Of a stretch of 64,000 nt of DNA, positions 44,003 through 53,314 are shown one piece after another (the first letter of the stretch is position 1; every line of letters starts with the position of its first letter). The notes beneath the pieces are model-generated. The model was not told the DNA's origin, ran no database searches, and worked only from the letters and a program-made list of their open reading frames with translations. The position numbers and the translations under genes are program-made. The stretch lies in the NCBI RefSeq assembly GCF_031846385.1, contig NZ_JAVRHV010000007.1:107552-171551 (forward strand), written 5' to 3'. This DNA comes from Urechidicola vernalis. Its GTDB lineage: Bacteria; Bacteroidota; Bacteroidia; Flavobacteriales; Flavobacteriaceae.

Positions 44003-44458
44003 ATGACAAGCCTAAAAAGCATCTTAAAGAAAAAGGGATATGTTAGAATTCCACTGAAAACTACGAAAACGAATCACCTTGAGTTAAAAGCAAAGATTAA
44101 TGGTGTTAAAGGACGTTTTATTCTGGATACTGGGGCGTCCAATTCATGTGTAGGAACCGACATGACAGAAAAGTTTCAGTTAGAAACTCAGGAATCTAAA
44201 ATAAAAGCCGCTGGCGCTGGTGCGTCGGAGATGGAAACTTCGGAATCTAAGCACAATTCGCTAAAGATTGGGAAATGGAAATTTAAGAAACAGCATATTG
44301 TAGTTTTTGATCTTACACATGTAAATACTGCCTTGGAAAATCATGGTGCTAAAACAGTGCAGGGCATTCTTGGAGCGGATGTGCTAAATAAAGGAAAAGC
44401 CGTTATCGATTATAAAAATAAATGTCTTTACTTAAAGAAGTTAGTGTATAAGTATTAA
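44003..44458 (+). CDS. retropepsin-like aspartic protease
   Basis: 151 aa, one retropepsin-type domain: catalytic Asp42 in FILDTGASNSCV, flap region rich in Gly/Ala (KAAGAGASEM), and the second hallmark ILGADVL near residue 125. It would act as a dimer, like other single-domain members. No signal peptide, so probably cytosolic; substrate unknown. Confidence 0.85.
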   Translation: MTSLKSILKKKGYVRIPLKTTKTNHLELKAKINGVKGRFILDTGASNSCVGTDMTEKFQLETQESKIKAAGAGASEMETSESKHNSLKIGKWKFKKQHIVVFDLTHVNTALENHGAKTVQGILGADVLNKGKAVIDYKNKCLYLKKLVYKY

Positions 44459-44583
44459 ATACACTTACTTTTAAGTATTTGATAATTAACGGAATGTAAA
44501 TTTTTTTCAAAAAAATAAAACATTCAGGCAACCATTTTTAATTGATTGGCGTCTTTATAAATGAAGACTAAACAAATTGACTT

Positions 44584-45150
44584 TTGAAAATCATTCAATT
44601 GTATAAAAACGAGACCTCTCTTATTAAGGGAGCATTGAAGAACAATCGTGATGCGCAACACACATTGTTCGAATTGCATTCGCCTAAAATGTTGAGCGTT
44701 TGTCGTTACTATATAAAAGATTTACAACATGCCGAAGAGGCAATGTTAAACGGTTTTTATAAAGTTTTTACGAAATTGAAAAGTTTCAATCAAGAAGGGA
44801 GCTTTGAAGGGTGGATTCGAAAAATTATGGTTAGAGAATCTATTTCAATGCTCCGTAAACTGAAAAAAGTAGAGTTTCCTCAAGAGGAAATTATAGTTAA
44901 TGAAACTTATAATAATATCAATATTGCCATTGATGTTGCCCAGATTCAACAATTGATAGATGGGTTGCCAGAAGGATACAGAATTGTATTTGTTATGTAC
45001 GCTATTGAAGGGTATAAACATGCCGAAATAGCAAAAGAATTACAAATATCTGAAGGGACATCTAAATCGCAATTGTTTAAGGCACGTAAGTTATTACAGC
45101 AGCAAATGAATCAATTAAATAGAGAAAGTCATGTCGCCAATAAAATTTGA
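44584..45150 (+). CDS. ECF-type RNA polymerase sigma factor
   Basis: 188 aa with a TTG start at 44584 (the ATG 22 nt upstream is in another frame and closes at once). Region 2 is clear (DAQHTLFELHSPKMLSVCRYYIKD, then AEEAMLNGFYKVFTKL), as is region 4 with a helix-turn-helix (HAEIAKELQISEGTSKSQLFKARKLL). It overlaps the next gene by 20 nt, the usual link between a sigma factor and its membrane regulator. It should direct RNA polymerase to a small regulon that may include the two genes downstream. Confidence 0.9.
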   Translation: MKIIQLYKNETSLIKGALKNNRDAQHTLFELHSPKMLSVCRYYIKDLQHAEEAMLNGFYKVFTKLKSFNQEGSFEGWIRKIMVRESISMLRKLKKVEFPQEEIIVNETYNNINIAIDVAQIQQLIDGLPEGYRIVFVMYAIEGYKHAEIAKELQISEGTSKSQLFKARKLLQQQMNQLNRESHVANKI

Positions 45151-45889
45151 AGAAAATATTAAAACGGAGTTGGAGAAAAGAACCATTCCGGTTACTGAAG
45201 GCGCTTGGGAAAAATTACAAGAGCTTTTAGGCCCAGAACCAAAAAGAAAACCGAAAAAATATATTTGGGTTTTAGGGGTGGCGGCAAGTTTAGCAGTTGT
45301 GTTTTGGTTGTCTAAAGAGGTATTTATACAATCTGAAGTATCACCAACAATAGTGGAACAGCCAAAAGAAGAGATTGTTCCAGTTCAAAAAGAAGACAAA
45401 CAATTAGTGCCGGAAAAATCAGAAGTATTGGTGGCAAAAGGGATAGAGCAACCAAAAACTAAACCGGAGAATAAACAGGTAGAAAAGAATACCGAAGAGT
45501 CGGTAGTAAAACAACCATCGTTAAATTCTAATGAGGTGCTTGTGGCTTCTTCAGAGCAAGAAGTAACGCCAACTGAAAGTGAGAAAATGACTTTTGAAGA
45601 TCAAAAAGTACAAGAAGTAGTGGCGCAAGTTGTGGAATTAAAAGAAAAAAACAATTCGGTTTCAGACGATGAAATAGAAGCATTATTACATAATGCACAA
45701 AAAGAAATTGAAGTTAGAAAATTATTGCTTGAAAATAATACTACTAGAACAGCAGGAACCGTGAACCCAGACATACTGTTGTATGAAGTAGAAATGGAAT
45801 TAGATAAATCATTTAGAACAAAAGTCTTCGAAGAATTAAAAATACAATTCAATTCTGTTAAACATGCTGTTGCGCAGCGGAATAACTAA
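45131..45889 (+). CDS. putative membrane anti-sigma factor
   Basis: 252 aa. A cytosolic N-terminal part (about 1-48, with TEGAWEKLQELLG), one membrane helix (about 50-66, WVLGVAASLAVVFWL), then a long Glu/Lys/Val-rich low-complexity periplasmic segment (about 70-185) and a helical C terminus. The 20-nt overlap with the sigma gene and the membrane topology support an anti-sigma role; there is no recognised zinc anti-sigma motif. Confidence 0.65.
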   Translation: MSPIKFEENIKTELEKRTIPVTEGAWEKLQELLGPEPKRKPKKYIWVLGVAASLAVVFWLSKEVFIQSEVSPTIVEQPKEEIVPVQKEDKQLVPEKSEVLVAKGIEQPKTKPENKQVEKNTEESVVKQPSLNSNEVLVASSEQEVTPTESEKMTFEDQKVQEVVAQVVELKEKNNSVSDDEIEALLHNAQKEIEVRKLLLENNTTRTAGTVNPDILLYEVEMELDKSFRTKVFEELKIQFNSVKHAVAQRNN

Positions 45890-45908
45890 CACTTAAAATT
45901 ACTTAAAA

Positions 45909-46973
45909 ATGAAAAGAATGAACCAATGTTTAACTGTGTTGGCAGTGGTAATTATTACCCTAACTGCACAATCACAAAACAGCGATACAGACCAGAAAAT
46001 TGATAGTTTGCATGTTCAAAAAGAGCAAATAATAAAGGAGGAGAAAGCCGCTTTAAAAGAAGAAGTTATGGCTATTAATGAAAGATTAGATGCTAAAGAA
46101 ATTACTCAGGAAGAAGCAGATGAGTTAAAACAGGAAGCGGCAACAAGAAGAGCATTGAATATTGAAAATAGAACCGCAATTATTGACAATAAAATTGCAC
46201 TATTACAACGAAATGAAAACACCTATTTTGATGAGTATAAAATCTTTGGAGTTACCATAAAAACGGAAGATGATGAATTTGTAGGAATTCGTTTTGGAGA
46301 TAGTTATAACAATGAGCCTATCAGATACGATAAGAGAACCACAAGTGATTTGGTACTATCTTTTGGATGGAACAATGTTGCTGTTGATGGAGGTGGTTTA
46401 AACGCATCACCTTATAAGTTTTGGGGCTCTAGATATTTTGAATTGGGCTGGGCTTGGAAAACACGTTTGCTAAACAACTCTAATGCACTACGCTTAAAAT
46501 ATGGGTTCTCTTTTCAATGGAATGGTTATAAGTTAACCGATAATAGATATTTTGTTCAAAATGGGGATGAAACTACGTTTGAAGTACATCCGTATGATTT
46601 GAAGAAGGCAAAATTGAACGTGACGAATTTCATTTTACCAGTGCATATAGAGTTTGGACCATCTAGAAAAACAGAAACGGATAGTTATGTGCGTTACAGT
46701 TCTAGAAATCAATTTAAAATGGGGTTAGGAGGTTATATTGGATTTAATGTAGGAACGTATCAAAAATTAAAATATACCGATGATACAGGAGATAAAGGAA
46801 AAGATAAAATCAAAAAAGATTACAACGTAACTGACTTTGTATATGGGTTAAGTGGTTACATGGCCTTTAGCAATTGTGGAGTATATGTTCGCTATGAATT
46901 AAGTCCTTTATTTGAAGACCAAGCCGTAGACCAACATAATGTTTCGTTAGGATTCCGTTTTGATATGAATTAA
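45909..46973 (+). CDS. outer-membrane beta-barrel protein with periplasmic coiled coil
   Basis: 354 aa. Signal peptide (MKRMNQCLTVLAVVIITLTAQS), an 80-residue charged coiled coil (KEQIIKEEKAALKEEVMAIN onwards, to about 105), then alternating strands typical of a small barrel, ending in an aromatic/hydrophobic strand (SLGFRFDMN). It is 19 nt after the anti-sigma-like gene, so the three form one operon. It may be the outer-membrane output or input of this signalling unit. Confidence 0.7.
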   Translation: MKRMNQCLTVLAVVIITLTAQSQNSDTDQKIDSLHVQKEQIIKEEKAALKEEVMAINERLDAKEITQEEADELKQEAATRRALNIENRTAIIDNKIALLQRNENTYFDEYKIFGVTIKTEDDEFVGIRFGDSYNNEPIRYDKRTTSDLVLSFGWNNVAVDGGGLNASPYKFWGSRYFELGWAWKTRLLNNSNALRLKYGFSFQWNGYKLTDNRYFVQNGDETTFEVHPYDLKKAKLNVTNFILPVHIEFGPSRKTETDSYVRYSSRNQFKMGLGGYIGFNVGTYQKLKYTDDTGDKGKDKIKKDYNVTDFVYGLSGYMAFSNCGVYVRYELSPLFEDQAVDQHNVSLGFRFDMN

Positions 46974-47106
46974 GGAAAACTGAAGTTTAAAAAAAAGAAG
47001 ACATGAATTATAATTTTTTGATAATGCGGCGTTATTATAATTGATTGTTAAGAATAATAAATTGTTGTTGTTTTATTTAGAAATTACATGATTCTCTAAA
47101 TAAATG

Positions 47107-47137
47107 AAAATCCCGAACCATTGGTTCGGGATTTTTT
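47107..47137. terminator. bidirectional terminator
   Basis: Perfect 13-bp stem AAAATCCCGAACC / GGTTCGGGATTTT with loop ATT and T-runs on both strands, between the barrel protein gene and der, which converge. Confidence 0.9.
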
Positions 47138-47157
47138 AATTTGAAACTATTTCAAAA

Positions 47158-48462
47158 TTACTTCTGTCTGAAATGAATAATTACGGGAACTCCTTTAAAA
47201 TCATAGATTTCACGTAGTTTATTTTCAATAAATCGTTTGTATGGATCGCGAACATATTGCGGTAAATTACAGAAAAACACAAATTGTGGAGTAATTGTAG
47301 GTAATTGCATACAATACTTAATTTTTACATATTTACCTTTCCATGCAGGTGGTGGATTTTGCTTCACAACCTCTAGCATTGTTTCGTTTAACTTACTCGT
47401 TGCAATACGCTTTTTACGGTTTTCAAATACAGTAACTGCTGTTTCGATAGCTTTAAAAATACGCTGTTTTGTTAATACCGAAGTAAATATAATGGGTACG
47501 TCTGAGAATGGTGCAATTTCTTTGCGAACCATAGCTTCATAAGCCTTCATGGTATTGGTTTCTTTTTCAACCAAATCCCATTTATTAATTAAAATGACAA
47601 CACCTTTTTTATTCTTTTCTGCTAGCCAGAAAATACTTTGATCTTGACCTTCGAATCCTCTTGTGGCATCAATCATTACAATGGCAACATCACAATGTTC
47701 AATGGTTCTAACTGCTCGCATTACAGAATAAAACTCCAAGTCTTCTTTTACTTTTGCCTTTCTTCTAATTCCGGCAGTATCTACCAAATTAAAATCAAAT
47801 CCAAATCGGTTGTATTTAGTATCGATACTATCTCTTGTTGTACCAGCAATATTGGTTACAATATTTCTTTCTACACCAATAAGTGCATTGATAAACGAAG
47901 ATTTACCTGCGTTTGGTCTTCCTACTACTGCAAATCTTGGTAATTCATCTTTTTCATCTTCTTGATCCTCTGGAATTATTTTTGCAATAGCGTCCAATAA
48001 ATCTCCGGTACCACTTCCGTTTATCGATGAAATCGTATGATATTCACCCAATCCAAGATTGTAAAATTCAAAAGCATCATCCTCACGCATCGCATTGTCA
48101 ACTTTGTTAACAGCCATAAATACAGGCTTTTTTACTTTACGCAATAAATTCGCTACTTCCGTATCCATAGGCGTAATTCCCTCAGTAACGTCCACGACAA
48201 ATACAATAATATCTGACTCTTCAATTGCTAAATCTACCTGCTTACGAATTTCTTCTTCAAAAATATCATCAGATCCAACAGCATATCCACCGGTATCAAT
48301 TACGGAAAAATTCTTTCCATTCCAGTCAGATTTTCCATAATGTCTATCTCGAGTAACACCACTTACCGAATCAACAATCGCATCTCTGCGTTGAATTAAC
48401 CGGTTAAATAATGTCGATTTCCCTACATTTGGTCTCCCAACAATTGCAACAATAGTATTCAT
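47158..48462 (-). CDS. der: ribosome biogenesis GTPase Der (EngA)
   Basis: 434 aa with two tandem GTPase domains and a C-terminal KH-like domain. P-loops are GRPNVGKST (residues 8-16) and GRPNAGKSS in the second domain; switch motifs DTGG and DTAG, and NKxD motifs NKVD and NKWD, are present in order. Essential for 50S subunit assembly. A TATCTTTG box lies 18 nt before the start. Confidence 0.97.
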   Translation of the reverse strand: MNTIVAIVGRPNVGKSTLFNRLIQRRDAIVDSVSGVTRDRHYGKSDWNGKNFSVIDTGGYAVGSDDIFEEEIRKQVDLAIEESDIIVFVVDVTEGITPMDTEVANLLRKVKKPVFMAVNKVDNAMREDDAFEFYNLGLGEYHTISSINGSGTGDLLDAIAKIIPEDQEDEKDELPRFAVVGRPNAGKSSFINALIGVERNIVTNIAGTTRDSIDTKYNRFGFDFNLVDTAGIRRKAKVKEDLEFYSVMRAVRTIEHCDVAIVMIDATRGFEGQDQSIFWLAEKNKKGVVILINKWDLVEKETNTMKAYEAMVRKEIAPFSDVPIIFTSVLTKQRIFKAIETAVTVFENRKKRIATSKLNETMLEVVKQNPPPAWKGKYVKIKYCMQLPTITPQFVFFCNLPQYVRDPYKRFIENKLREIYDFKGVPVIIHFRQK

Positions 48463-48479
48463 TTCTGATAAATTTTTTG

Positions 48480-48487
48480 CAAAGATA
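48480..48487 (-). promoter_or_regulatory. candidate -7 box of der
   Basis: Minus-strand TATCTTTG fits TAnnTTTG and ends 17 nt upstream of the der ATG. Confidence 0.5.
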
Positions 48488-48542
48488 CTATATCCCCTGA
48501 TATTATCGTTGTAAATTTAAATCTTCTAAAAATCAATAGGAT

Positions 48543-49277
48543 ATGAATAATAATATAAAAGTTGCAATTGTTTTTGCAATTGCTATTTTGGGAGCATCAA
48601 TTGTTCTTGGAAATGCCTTCGTAAATAGAAATAATTTTGAAAGTAATATAGGTGTGACAGGTCTAGGAGTTGCTAATTTCACTTCAGATTTAATAGTTTG
48701 GGAAGGATCTTTTACAAGTGAAAGTTTAAATTTGAAACAAGCTTACAATGATCTTGAAAACGAGAAAGAAATCATAACTGAGTATTTAATTTCTAAAGGA
48801 ATAAAAGAAAATGAATTAGTTTTTAATGCTGTTAGAAGTAGGAATAATACAAGGGCAAAATACTCTAGTGACGGAAGTTTTATCGGTGATGAATTTTTAG
48901 GGTATGTCTTAACGCAATCCTTGCAAATAGAATCTAATGATGTTGAAAAAGTTGAAAGAATATCTAGAGAAATAACTGAACTTTTAAACAAAGGAATTCG
49001 ATTTTATTCAGATGCACCAAGGTATTATTATACAAAGTTGTCTGATTTAAAAATTGAAATGATTTCAAAGGCAACGGCTGATGCCAAATCTAGAGCAGAG
49101 AAAATCGCAGATAATTCTGGAGGTGAATTGGGAGAATTAATTTCTGCAAGAATGGGGATATTCCAAATTACTGGTCAAAATTCTAAGGAAGATTATTCAT
49201 GGGGTGGAACTTTTAATACATCCTCTAAAAAGAAAACCGCCACAATTACTATGAAGTTAAGTTATAAGGTAGATTAA
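48543..49277 (+). CDS. SIMPL-domain (DUF541) protein
   Basis: 244 aa with an N-terminal signal or anchor helix (about 5-25). The SIMPL domain pattern is visible: VTGLGVANFTSDLIVWEGSF, then paired strands and the late block MISKATADAKSRAEKIADNSGGELGELISA. Related to E. coli YggE and Brucella BP26, periplasmic proteins linked with oxidative stress but of unknown mechanism. The next gene starts at the base after its stop codon. Confidence 0.88.
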   Translation: MNNNIKVAIVFAIAILGASIVLGNAFVNRNNFESNIGVTGLGVANFTSDLIVWEGSFTSESLNLKQAYNDLENEKEIITEYLISKGIKENELVFNAVRSRNNTRAKYSSDGSFIGDEFLGYVLTQSLQIESNDVEKVERISREITELLNKGIRFYSDAPRYYYTKLSDLKIEMISKATADAKSRAEKIADNSGGELGELISARMGIFQITGQNSKEDYSWGGTFNTSSKKKTATITMKLSYKVD

Positions 49278-49781
49278 ATGAGTAGTGAACATCATAGCGA
49301 TATTTTTCTAAGGCCTCGTTTTAGTATTGATGTAAAAATGAGTCAGGATGCATTGATTAATTTATTAAACGAGAAACTGAATTCGGATGTTGAGAATTAC
49401 AAATTAAAGAAAATAGATCATCATTTTTTTGTTGATATATCTCAGAAAAAACGACATTATTGGTCACCTCAATTGCATATAGAAGCTTTAAATGATTTTA
49501 AAGGAGGAAGTATAGTAAAAGGACTTTTTACTCCCAGACCGCATGTTTGGACACTCTTTATATTTATGCATTTAATTGCAGGGACAGTATTTTTAATTTT
49601 CTCCATTATGCTTTATGTGCGATGGACTTTAGAAGGTAATTTGCTTTTTCCAGCGATAATGACAATATTAACTCCTATTCTTTGGCTTGGTTTTTACATT
49701 TTTGGTCGTTGGGGTAGAAGGCAAGGAAAAGATCAGATGGAAGAATTGTACAAATTTTTACGTAGTTCCATTAATAATTAA
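49278..49781 (+). CDS. two-helix membrane protein of unknown function
   Basis: 167 aa. A soluble N-terminal half (about 1-88) with an ordered beta pattern (RFSIDVKMS, HFFVDISQKKRHYWSPQLHIEA), then two membrane helices (about 91-113 and 123-143) and a basic C-terminal helix. Similar proteins are common in Bacteroidota and are sometimes mislabelled as GTP-binding, but no GTPase motif is present. It is directly adjacent to the SIMPL gene and surely co-transcribed. Confidence 0.75.
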   Translation: MSSEHHSDIFLRPRFSIDVKMSQDALINLLNEKLNSDVENYKLKKIDHHFFVDISQKKRHYWSPQLHIEALNDFKGGSIVKGLFTPRPHVWTLFIFMHLIAGTVFLIFSIMLYVRWTLEGNLLFPAIMTILTPILWLGFYIFGRWGRRQGKDQMEELYKFLRSSINN

Positions 49782-49842
49782 ACCTTTTTGATTAAAAATT
49801 GTCCTATAGTAATTCCATTATATAAATGAAGAATTACTGAAG

Positions 49843-52212
49843 ATGAAAATTTATATTACGCTTTTAACTTTTTTGACTGTTTTTTCTAGTTCGGTCTTAG
49901 CTCAAAACTCTGATTACTTTTTAAAAGGAACCATTGTAGAAGAGGCAAACGGAAATCCTGTTGCTTTCGCTACTGTATTGGCTATTGATAAAACATCAAA
50001 TGAGAATTTAGGAGGAATTACAACAGATATGGATGGGAAGTTCGAATTAAAAATAAATTCGGGTAATGTTATTGTAGAAATCAGTTTTATTGGTTTTGAA
50101 ACCAAGCGGATTTCAACAATTACATTCGTCAATGGAACGGCAGATTTAGGTACTATAAAAATTACCGAAGGAGAAGTTTTAGATGAGGTTAACATTAGGG
50201 CTGAAAAATCATCAACTGAATTTAAATTGGATAAACGTGTATTTAATGTTGGAAAGGATTTAAGTTCTACTGGAATGGGTGCATTGGAATTGTTAAATAA
50301 CGTACCTTCTGTAAACGTAAGCATTGAAGGACAAGTTAGTTTAAGAGGGAGTTCTGGAGTTCAAATTTTAATTGATGGGAAGCCTTCAATTTTGGCCGAT
50401 GATCCAAGTAATTCGTTAGGTTCAATTACTGCAGAAATGTTAGAAAGAATTGAGGTAATTACCAATCCGTCTGCTAAATATGATGCAGAAGGGACTTCAG
50501 GAATTATCAATATTGTTCTAAAAAAGGATGAAAAAGAAGGGTTAAATGGGTCGATAACATTAAATACTGGTGCGCCACATAATCATAGTGTTGGTTTGAG
50601 TGTAAACAGAAGGTCGGAGAAATTTAATCTTTTTGCTCAACTTGGTGTTGGATACAGAGAACAACCAAATGATTCTGAAAATAGCAACCAGGATTTAGTT
50701 AATGGAACAACAGTAAATAGTATTGGTACTGAATATAGAAACGAGAATTATTACAATATTATTTTAGGAACAGATTATCATATAGATGATAATAATGTGA
50801 TTACCCTTTCTGGGAATTATGCTTACGAAATAGAAGATCAACCATCTAATACCGATTTTAGTTATTACGATAGTTCTAATACGTTAATTTCTGCTTGGAA
50901 CAGAAGCGAAACAACAAAGGCAACAAACCCAAAATGGCAATATGAATTGCAATATAAAAAGGACTTTAAAGATCATAAAGACCATGATTTATTATTCAGT
51001 GCCTTAGGACGTTTTTTTGGAAAAGATCAGGAATCAGAATTTGAAGTGACTCCAACTTTTGGGGATAGAGAATTTGACAATCAACAAACAGAAACAGATT
51101 TTCAGCAATCAGATTTTACCTTAAAATTAGATTATACCAAACCATTCTCCGATAAGGTTACCATGGAAACTGGGGCTCAATATGTAATTAATGATGTTGG
51201 AAACGATTTTACTGTCCGAAATTTTATTGATGATGAATGGGTAACGGATCCTAACTTAACGAATAATTTTGAGTACGATCAAAAAGTATTAGGTGTCTAC
51301 GGAACAGGATCTTACCAAGGAGAAGCATGGGGAGTAAAAGTAGGATTGCGAATGGAAGACACCAATTTAAACACGCTATTAACGAACACTGGAGAAGCAA
51401 ATGAACAGAATTATACTGACTTCTTTCCAAGTGGACATGTATCATATAAGTTTAATGATGAAATCTCTTTACAAGGGGGGTATTCAACTCGAATCTTTAG
51501 ACCACGTTTGTGGGATTTGAACCCGTTTTTTAATATCAGAAATGATTATAATATAAGAGTTGGAAACCCAAATTTAAGACCAGAATATACCGATTCTTTT
51601 GAAGTGACCAGTATATTCATAATTCCAAAAGCATCTTTTAATGCTGGAGTTTATTATAGATATACCACTGATGTTGTAGAGCGTGTCACCTATTTCGAAG
51701 ATAATGTAAGTGTAACAAGGCCTGAAAATATTGGAACTAATGGAACTACAGGAGTTGAGGTTAATTTTAAATACAGCGCATTAGAATGGTTCTCTCTAAT
51801 GGGTGATTTTAACTTCAGTTATTTTGATAGAGAAGGAGAGTTTGAAAATCAAAACTTCGATTTTACAGGAGAGCGTTTTACATCGCGTATGACGGGTAAA
51901 TTTAAATTACCTGCAGATTTTGAGTTTGAAATGACGGGAAATTTTCAATCGTCTTATAAAACAGTGCAAGGCGAAGTATCGCAAAATGCATTTGCAGATT
52001 TAGGGATTCGTAAAAAAGTAGCCAAAGGAAAATTGGTTATCAATGCCAGCGTGCGAGATGTATTTAATTCTAGAGTTAGAGAAAGTGTTGTAAGTCAGCC
52101 TGAATACTATATTTATACTAAAGGGCAGAGAGGTACATTTGTGTCACTGGGCTTAAGCTACGGATTTGGGAAAGGAGAAGCGATGACGTATTCGAGTGGA
52201 CGAAGACGTTAA
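49843..52212 (+). CDS. TonB-dependent-receptor-like outer-membrane protein
   Basis: 789 aa. Signal peptide (ends VLAQ), then a carboxypeptidase-like regulatory domain (about 25-115, GTIVEEANGNPVAFATV), a plug domain (about 125-230, VPSVNVSIEGQVSLRGSSGVQILIDG and IEVITNPSAKYDAEGTSGIINIVLKK), and a large beta-barrel of the OMP_b-brl_3 type. The cargo is not predictable; no SusD partner follows. It is convergent with era, 3 nt apart, with no obvious terminator between them. Confidence 0.88.
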   Translation: MKIYITLLTFLTVFSSSVLAQNSDYFLKGTIVEEANGNPVAFATVLAIDKTSNENLGGITTDMDGKFELKINSGNVIVEISFIGFETKRISTITFVNGTADLGTIKITEGEVLDEVNIRAEKSSTEFKLDKRVFNVGKDLSSTGMGALELLNNVPSVNVSIEGQVSLRGSSGVQILIDGKPSILADDPSNSLGSITAEMLERIEVITNPSAKYDAEGTSGIINIVLKKDEKEGLNGSITLNTGAPHNHSVGLSVNRRSEKFNLFAQLGVGYREQPNDSENSNQDLVNGTTVNSIGTEYRNENYYNIILGTDYHIDDNNVITLSGNYAYEIEDQPSNTDFSYYDSSNTLISAWNRSETTKATNPKWQYELQYKKDFKDHKDHDLLFSALGRFFGKDQESEFEVTPTFGDREFDNQQTETDFQQSDFTLKLDYTKPFSDKVTMETGAQYVINDVGNDFTVRNFIDDEWVTDPNLTNNFEYDQKVLGVYGTGSYQGEAWGVKVGLRMEDTNLNTLLTNTGEANEQNYTDFFPSGHVSYKFNDEISLQGGYSTRIFRPRLWDLNPFFNIRNDYNIRVGNPNLRPEYTDSFEVTSIFIIPKASFNAGVYYRYTTDVVERVTYFEDNVSVTRPENIGTNGTTGVEVNFKYSALEWFSLMGDFNFSYFDREGEFENQNFDFTGERFTSRMTGKFKLPADFEFEMTGNFQSSYKTVQGEVSQNAFADLGIRKKVAKGKLVINASVRDVFNSRVRESVVSQPEYYIYTKGQRGTFVSLGLSYGFGKGEAMTYSSGRRR

Positions 52213-52215
52213 TCT

Positions 52216-53100
52216 CTATTCTTTATAACCGAATCTTCGTAATTGGTTTTTGTTAGATCGCCAATCCTTATTAACCTTCACATACAATTCTAAGTGAATT
52301 TTCTTTTGGAAGAATTTTTGCAAATCTTTTCGAGCCTCAGACCCTACGCGCTTTAGTGCAGCACCTTTGTGCCCAATAATAATTCCTTTTTGAGTCTGAC
52401 GTTCTACCATTATAATTGAACGGATTTTAATGATTTTTTCATCTTCAATAAATTCTTCCGTTTCAATTTCTACCGCATAAGGAATTTCTTTTTTGTAATG
52501 CATTAAGATTTTCTCTCGGATAGCTTCATTTACAAAAAAGCGTTCTGGCTTATCAGTTAATTGATCTTTTGGGTAAAATGCTGGAGAAGGAGGTAATTTG
52601 TCAAGGATTGCATTAAATACACCTTCTACATTGAATTTTTCGAGGGCAGAAATTAAAAACACCTCCGCGTTTGGAACTTTCTCTTGCCAATAGGCTAATT
52701 TTTCTTCAACCACAGTTTGATCCTTTGCAGTATCAATTTTATTAATTAGCAGTAAAACAGGAATTTTTGAATTCTTTATTTTATTAAAAAACTGCTCATC
52801 TTTTAATTCCTTTTCTCCTAGCTCCACCATGTAAATTAACACATCTGCATCTTCAAAAGCCGATTTTACAAAATCCATCATCGAGGCTTGCAGTTCATAG
52901 GCCGGCTTTATAATTCCTGGTGTATCCGAGAATAATATTTGAAAATCGTCACCATTTACGATTCCTAAAATACGATGACGTGTTGTCTGTGCTTTAGAAG
53001 TGATTATAGACAATCGCTCCCCAACTAAAGCGTTCATCAAGGTCGATTTTCCAACGTTTGGATTTCCAATAATATTTACAAAGCCTGCTTTATGTGTCAT
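52216..53100 (-). CDS. era: GTPase Era
   Basis: 294 aa. N-terminal GTPase domain with P-loop GNPNVGKST (residues 12-20), switch II DTPG and NKID, followed by a C-terminal KH domain containing the conserved GHKGAALKRVGSEARKDL. Era binds the 3' end of 16S rRNA and is needed for 30S assembly. Divergent from the initiator tRNA gene. Confidence 0.97.
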   Translation of the reverse strand: MTHKAGFVNIIGNPNVGKSTLMNALVGERLSIITSKAQTTRHRILGIVNGDDFQILFSDTPGIIKPAYELQASMMDFVKSAFEDADVLIYMVELGEKELKDEQFFNKIKNSKIPVLLLINKIDTAKDQTVVEEKLAYWQEKVPNAEVFLISALEKFNVEGVFNAILDKLPPSPAFYPKDQLTDKPERFFVNEAIREKILMHYKKEIPYAVEIETEEFIEDEKIIKIRSIIMVERQTQKGIIIGHKGAALKRVGSEARKDLQKFFQKKIHLELYVKVNKDWRSNKNQLRRFGYKE

Positions 53101-53117
53101 TTACAATGATTTGAGTA

Positions 53118-53125
53118 CAAAGGTA
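53118..53125 (-). promoter_or_regulatory. candidate -7 box of era
   Basis: Minus-strand TACCTTTG fits TAnnTTTG, 17 nt upstream of the era ATG. Confidence 0.45.
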
Positions 53126-53167
53126 CATTTTAATGCTAAAAAGTCTTTCACAATTAATAAATAGTTG

Positions 53168-53175
53168 TATCTTTG
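53168..53175 (+). promoter_or_regulatory. candidate -7 box of the tRNA gene
   Basis: TATCTTTG fits TAnnTTTG, 10 nt before the tRNA 5' end. A TTTC 18 nt upstream could be a weak -33 element. Confidence 0.55.
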
Positions 53176-53185
53176 CAGTCCAAAT

Positions 53186-53258
<73 letters not shown>

Positions 53259-53281
53259 CAAATGCTCAAAAGCAAGTAACT

Positions 53282-53314
53282 AAACGGTTTAGATTGATCT
53301 AAACCGTTTTTTTT
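53282..53314 (+). terminator. tRNA terminator abutting the integrase ATG
   Basis: Perfect 12-bp stem AAACGGTTTAGA / TCTAAACCGTTT with loop TTGA and eight T; the base after the T-run is the A of the integrase ATG at 53315. Confidence 0.92.
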
